DNA of 41,599 nt from Byssochlamys sp. IMV 00236 (Eukaryota > Ascomycota > Eurotiomycetes > Eurotiales > Thermoascaceae). Positions within the stretch are counted from its first letter, which is position 1, and every line of letters starts with the position of its first letter. The stretch spans positions 1-41,599 of the forward strand of contig MSJH02000719.1 in the NCBI GenBank assembly GCA_001931875.2. The letters run 5' to 3'. Below are positions 41,582-41,599 of the stretch, piece by piece. A program made the translations under genes and the position numbers. A model generated the notes under the pieces. It searched no databases. It was not told where the DNA came from and worked only from the letters and a program-made list of their open reading frames with translations.

Positions 41582-41599
41582 AAAAAAAAAAAAAAAAAA
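41582..41599. repeat. A homopolymer at right window edge
   Basis: At least 18 consecutive A residues, 25 bp upstream of the aldehyde dehydrogenase ATG on its 5' side. True length is unknown because the window ends here. Confidence 0.9.

Noticed and set aside
1..41599. CRISPR array, rRNA or bacterial operon elements
   Set aside because: No direct-repeat/spacer pattern, no rRNA sequence and no Shine-Dalgarno-linked gene runs; genes are spliced and eukaryotic.

Overview
This window is nuclear DNA from a filamentous fungus, most likely an early-diverging Mucoromycota (Mucorales-like) genome. The evidence is AT-rich non-coding DNA full of homopolymers and GA/TA/CA microsatellites, a dense gene layout, and very many tiny introns (about 31-98 bp, mostly 44-62). 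Most introns start with GTAAGN or GTANNN and carry CTAAC/CTAAT-like branch sites. The repertoire is purely eukaryotic (RNase P/MRP, SRP, mismatch repair, respiratory complexes, DNA polymerase delta, XRN1). Gene models below were assembled by hand from the six frames, using GT/AG sites and reading-phase continuity. There is no transcript support, so single-base exon edges may be off.

Layout. 1-2055: first exon of POP5 (minus, cut by the window edge) head-to-head with a DUF726/TMCO4-type hydrolase. 2120-4204: a casein kinase I gene (minus) and a small unknown gene. 4314-9948: the 20-exon meiotic MutS homologue MSH5 (minus), divergent from the bc1-complex core protein QCR1. 10359-13119: a 13-exon S9 oligopeptidase (oligopeptidase B/PREPL type). 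13120-16689: a gene-poor island with a possible solo LTR, a decayed Tc1/mariner transposase and a C-terminal fragment of a TnpB/Fanzor-type protein. 16690-23012: NUDT12-type NADH pyrophosphatase, a penta-EF-hand protein, an Osh3-type oxysterol-binding protein and COX7A. 23013-25553: a second gene-poor island with a decayed intron-containing ORF that I think is another TnpB/Fanzor-like relic. 25554-41557: SET3 (PHD-SET), ARG7/ArgJ, POL3, a Siva-family cysteine-rich protein, RPS21, SRP9, a small secreted peptide, XRN1 and an aldehyde dehydrogenase.

Most intact genes are housekeeping genes with no operon-like functional grouping. QCR1 and COX7A are respiratory subunits, ARG7 is mitochondrial arginine biosynthesis, POL3 and MSH5 are DNA replication and meiosis, and POP5, XRN1, RPS21 and SRP9 belong to RNA/protein biogenesis. 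Several pairs share short divergent promoters (POP5/TMCO4, MSH5/QCR1, ARG7/POL3).

The most unusual items are: the Fanzor-type relics in both transposon islands; a casein kinase intron whose only workable donor is GA rather than GT; a fungal Siva-domain protein whose first intron would be only 31 nt; an altered nucleophile elbow in the TMCO4-like hydrolase; an oligopeptidase gene without a visible ATG; and a CCAAT box held in the loop of a promoter hairpin.
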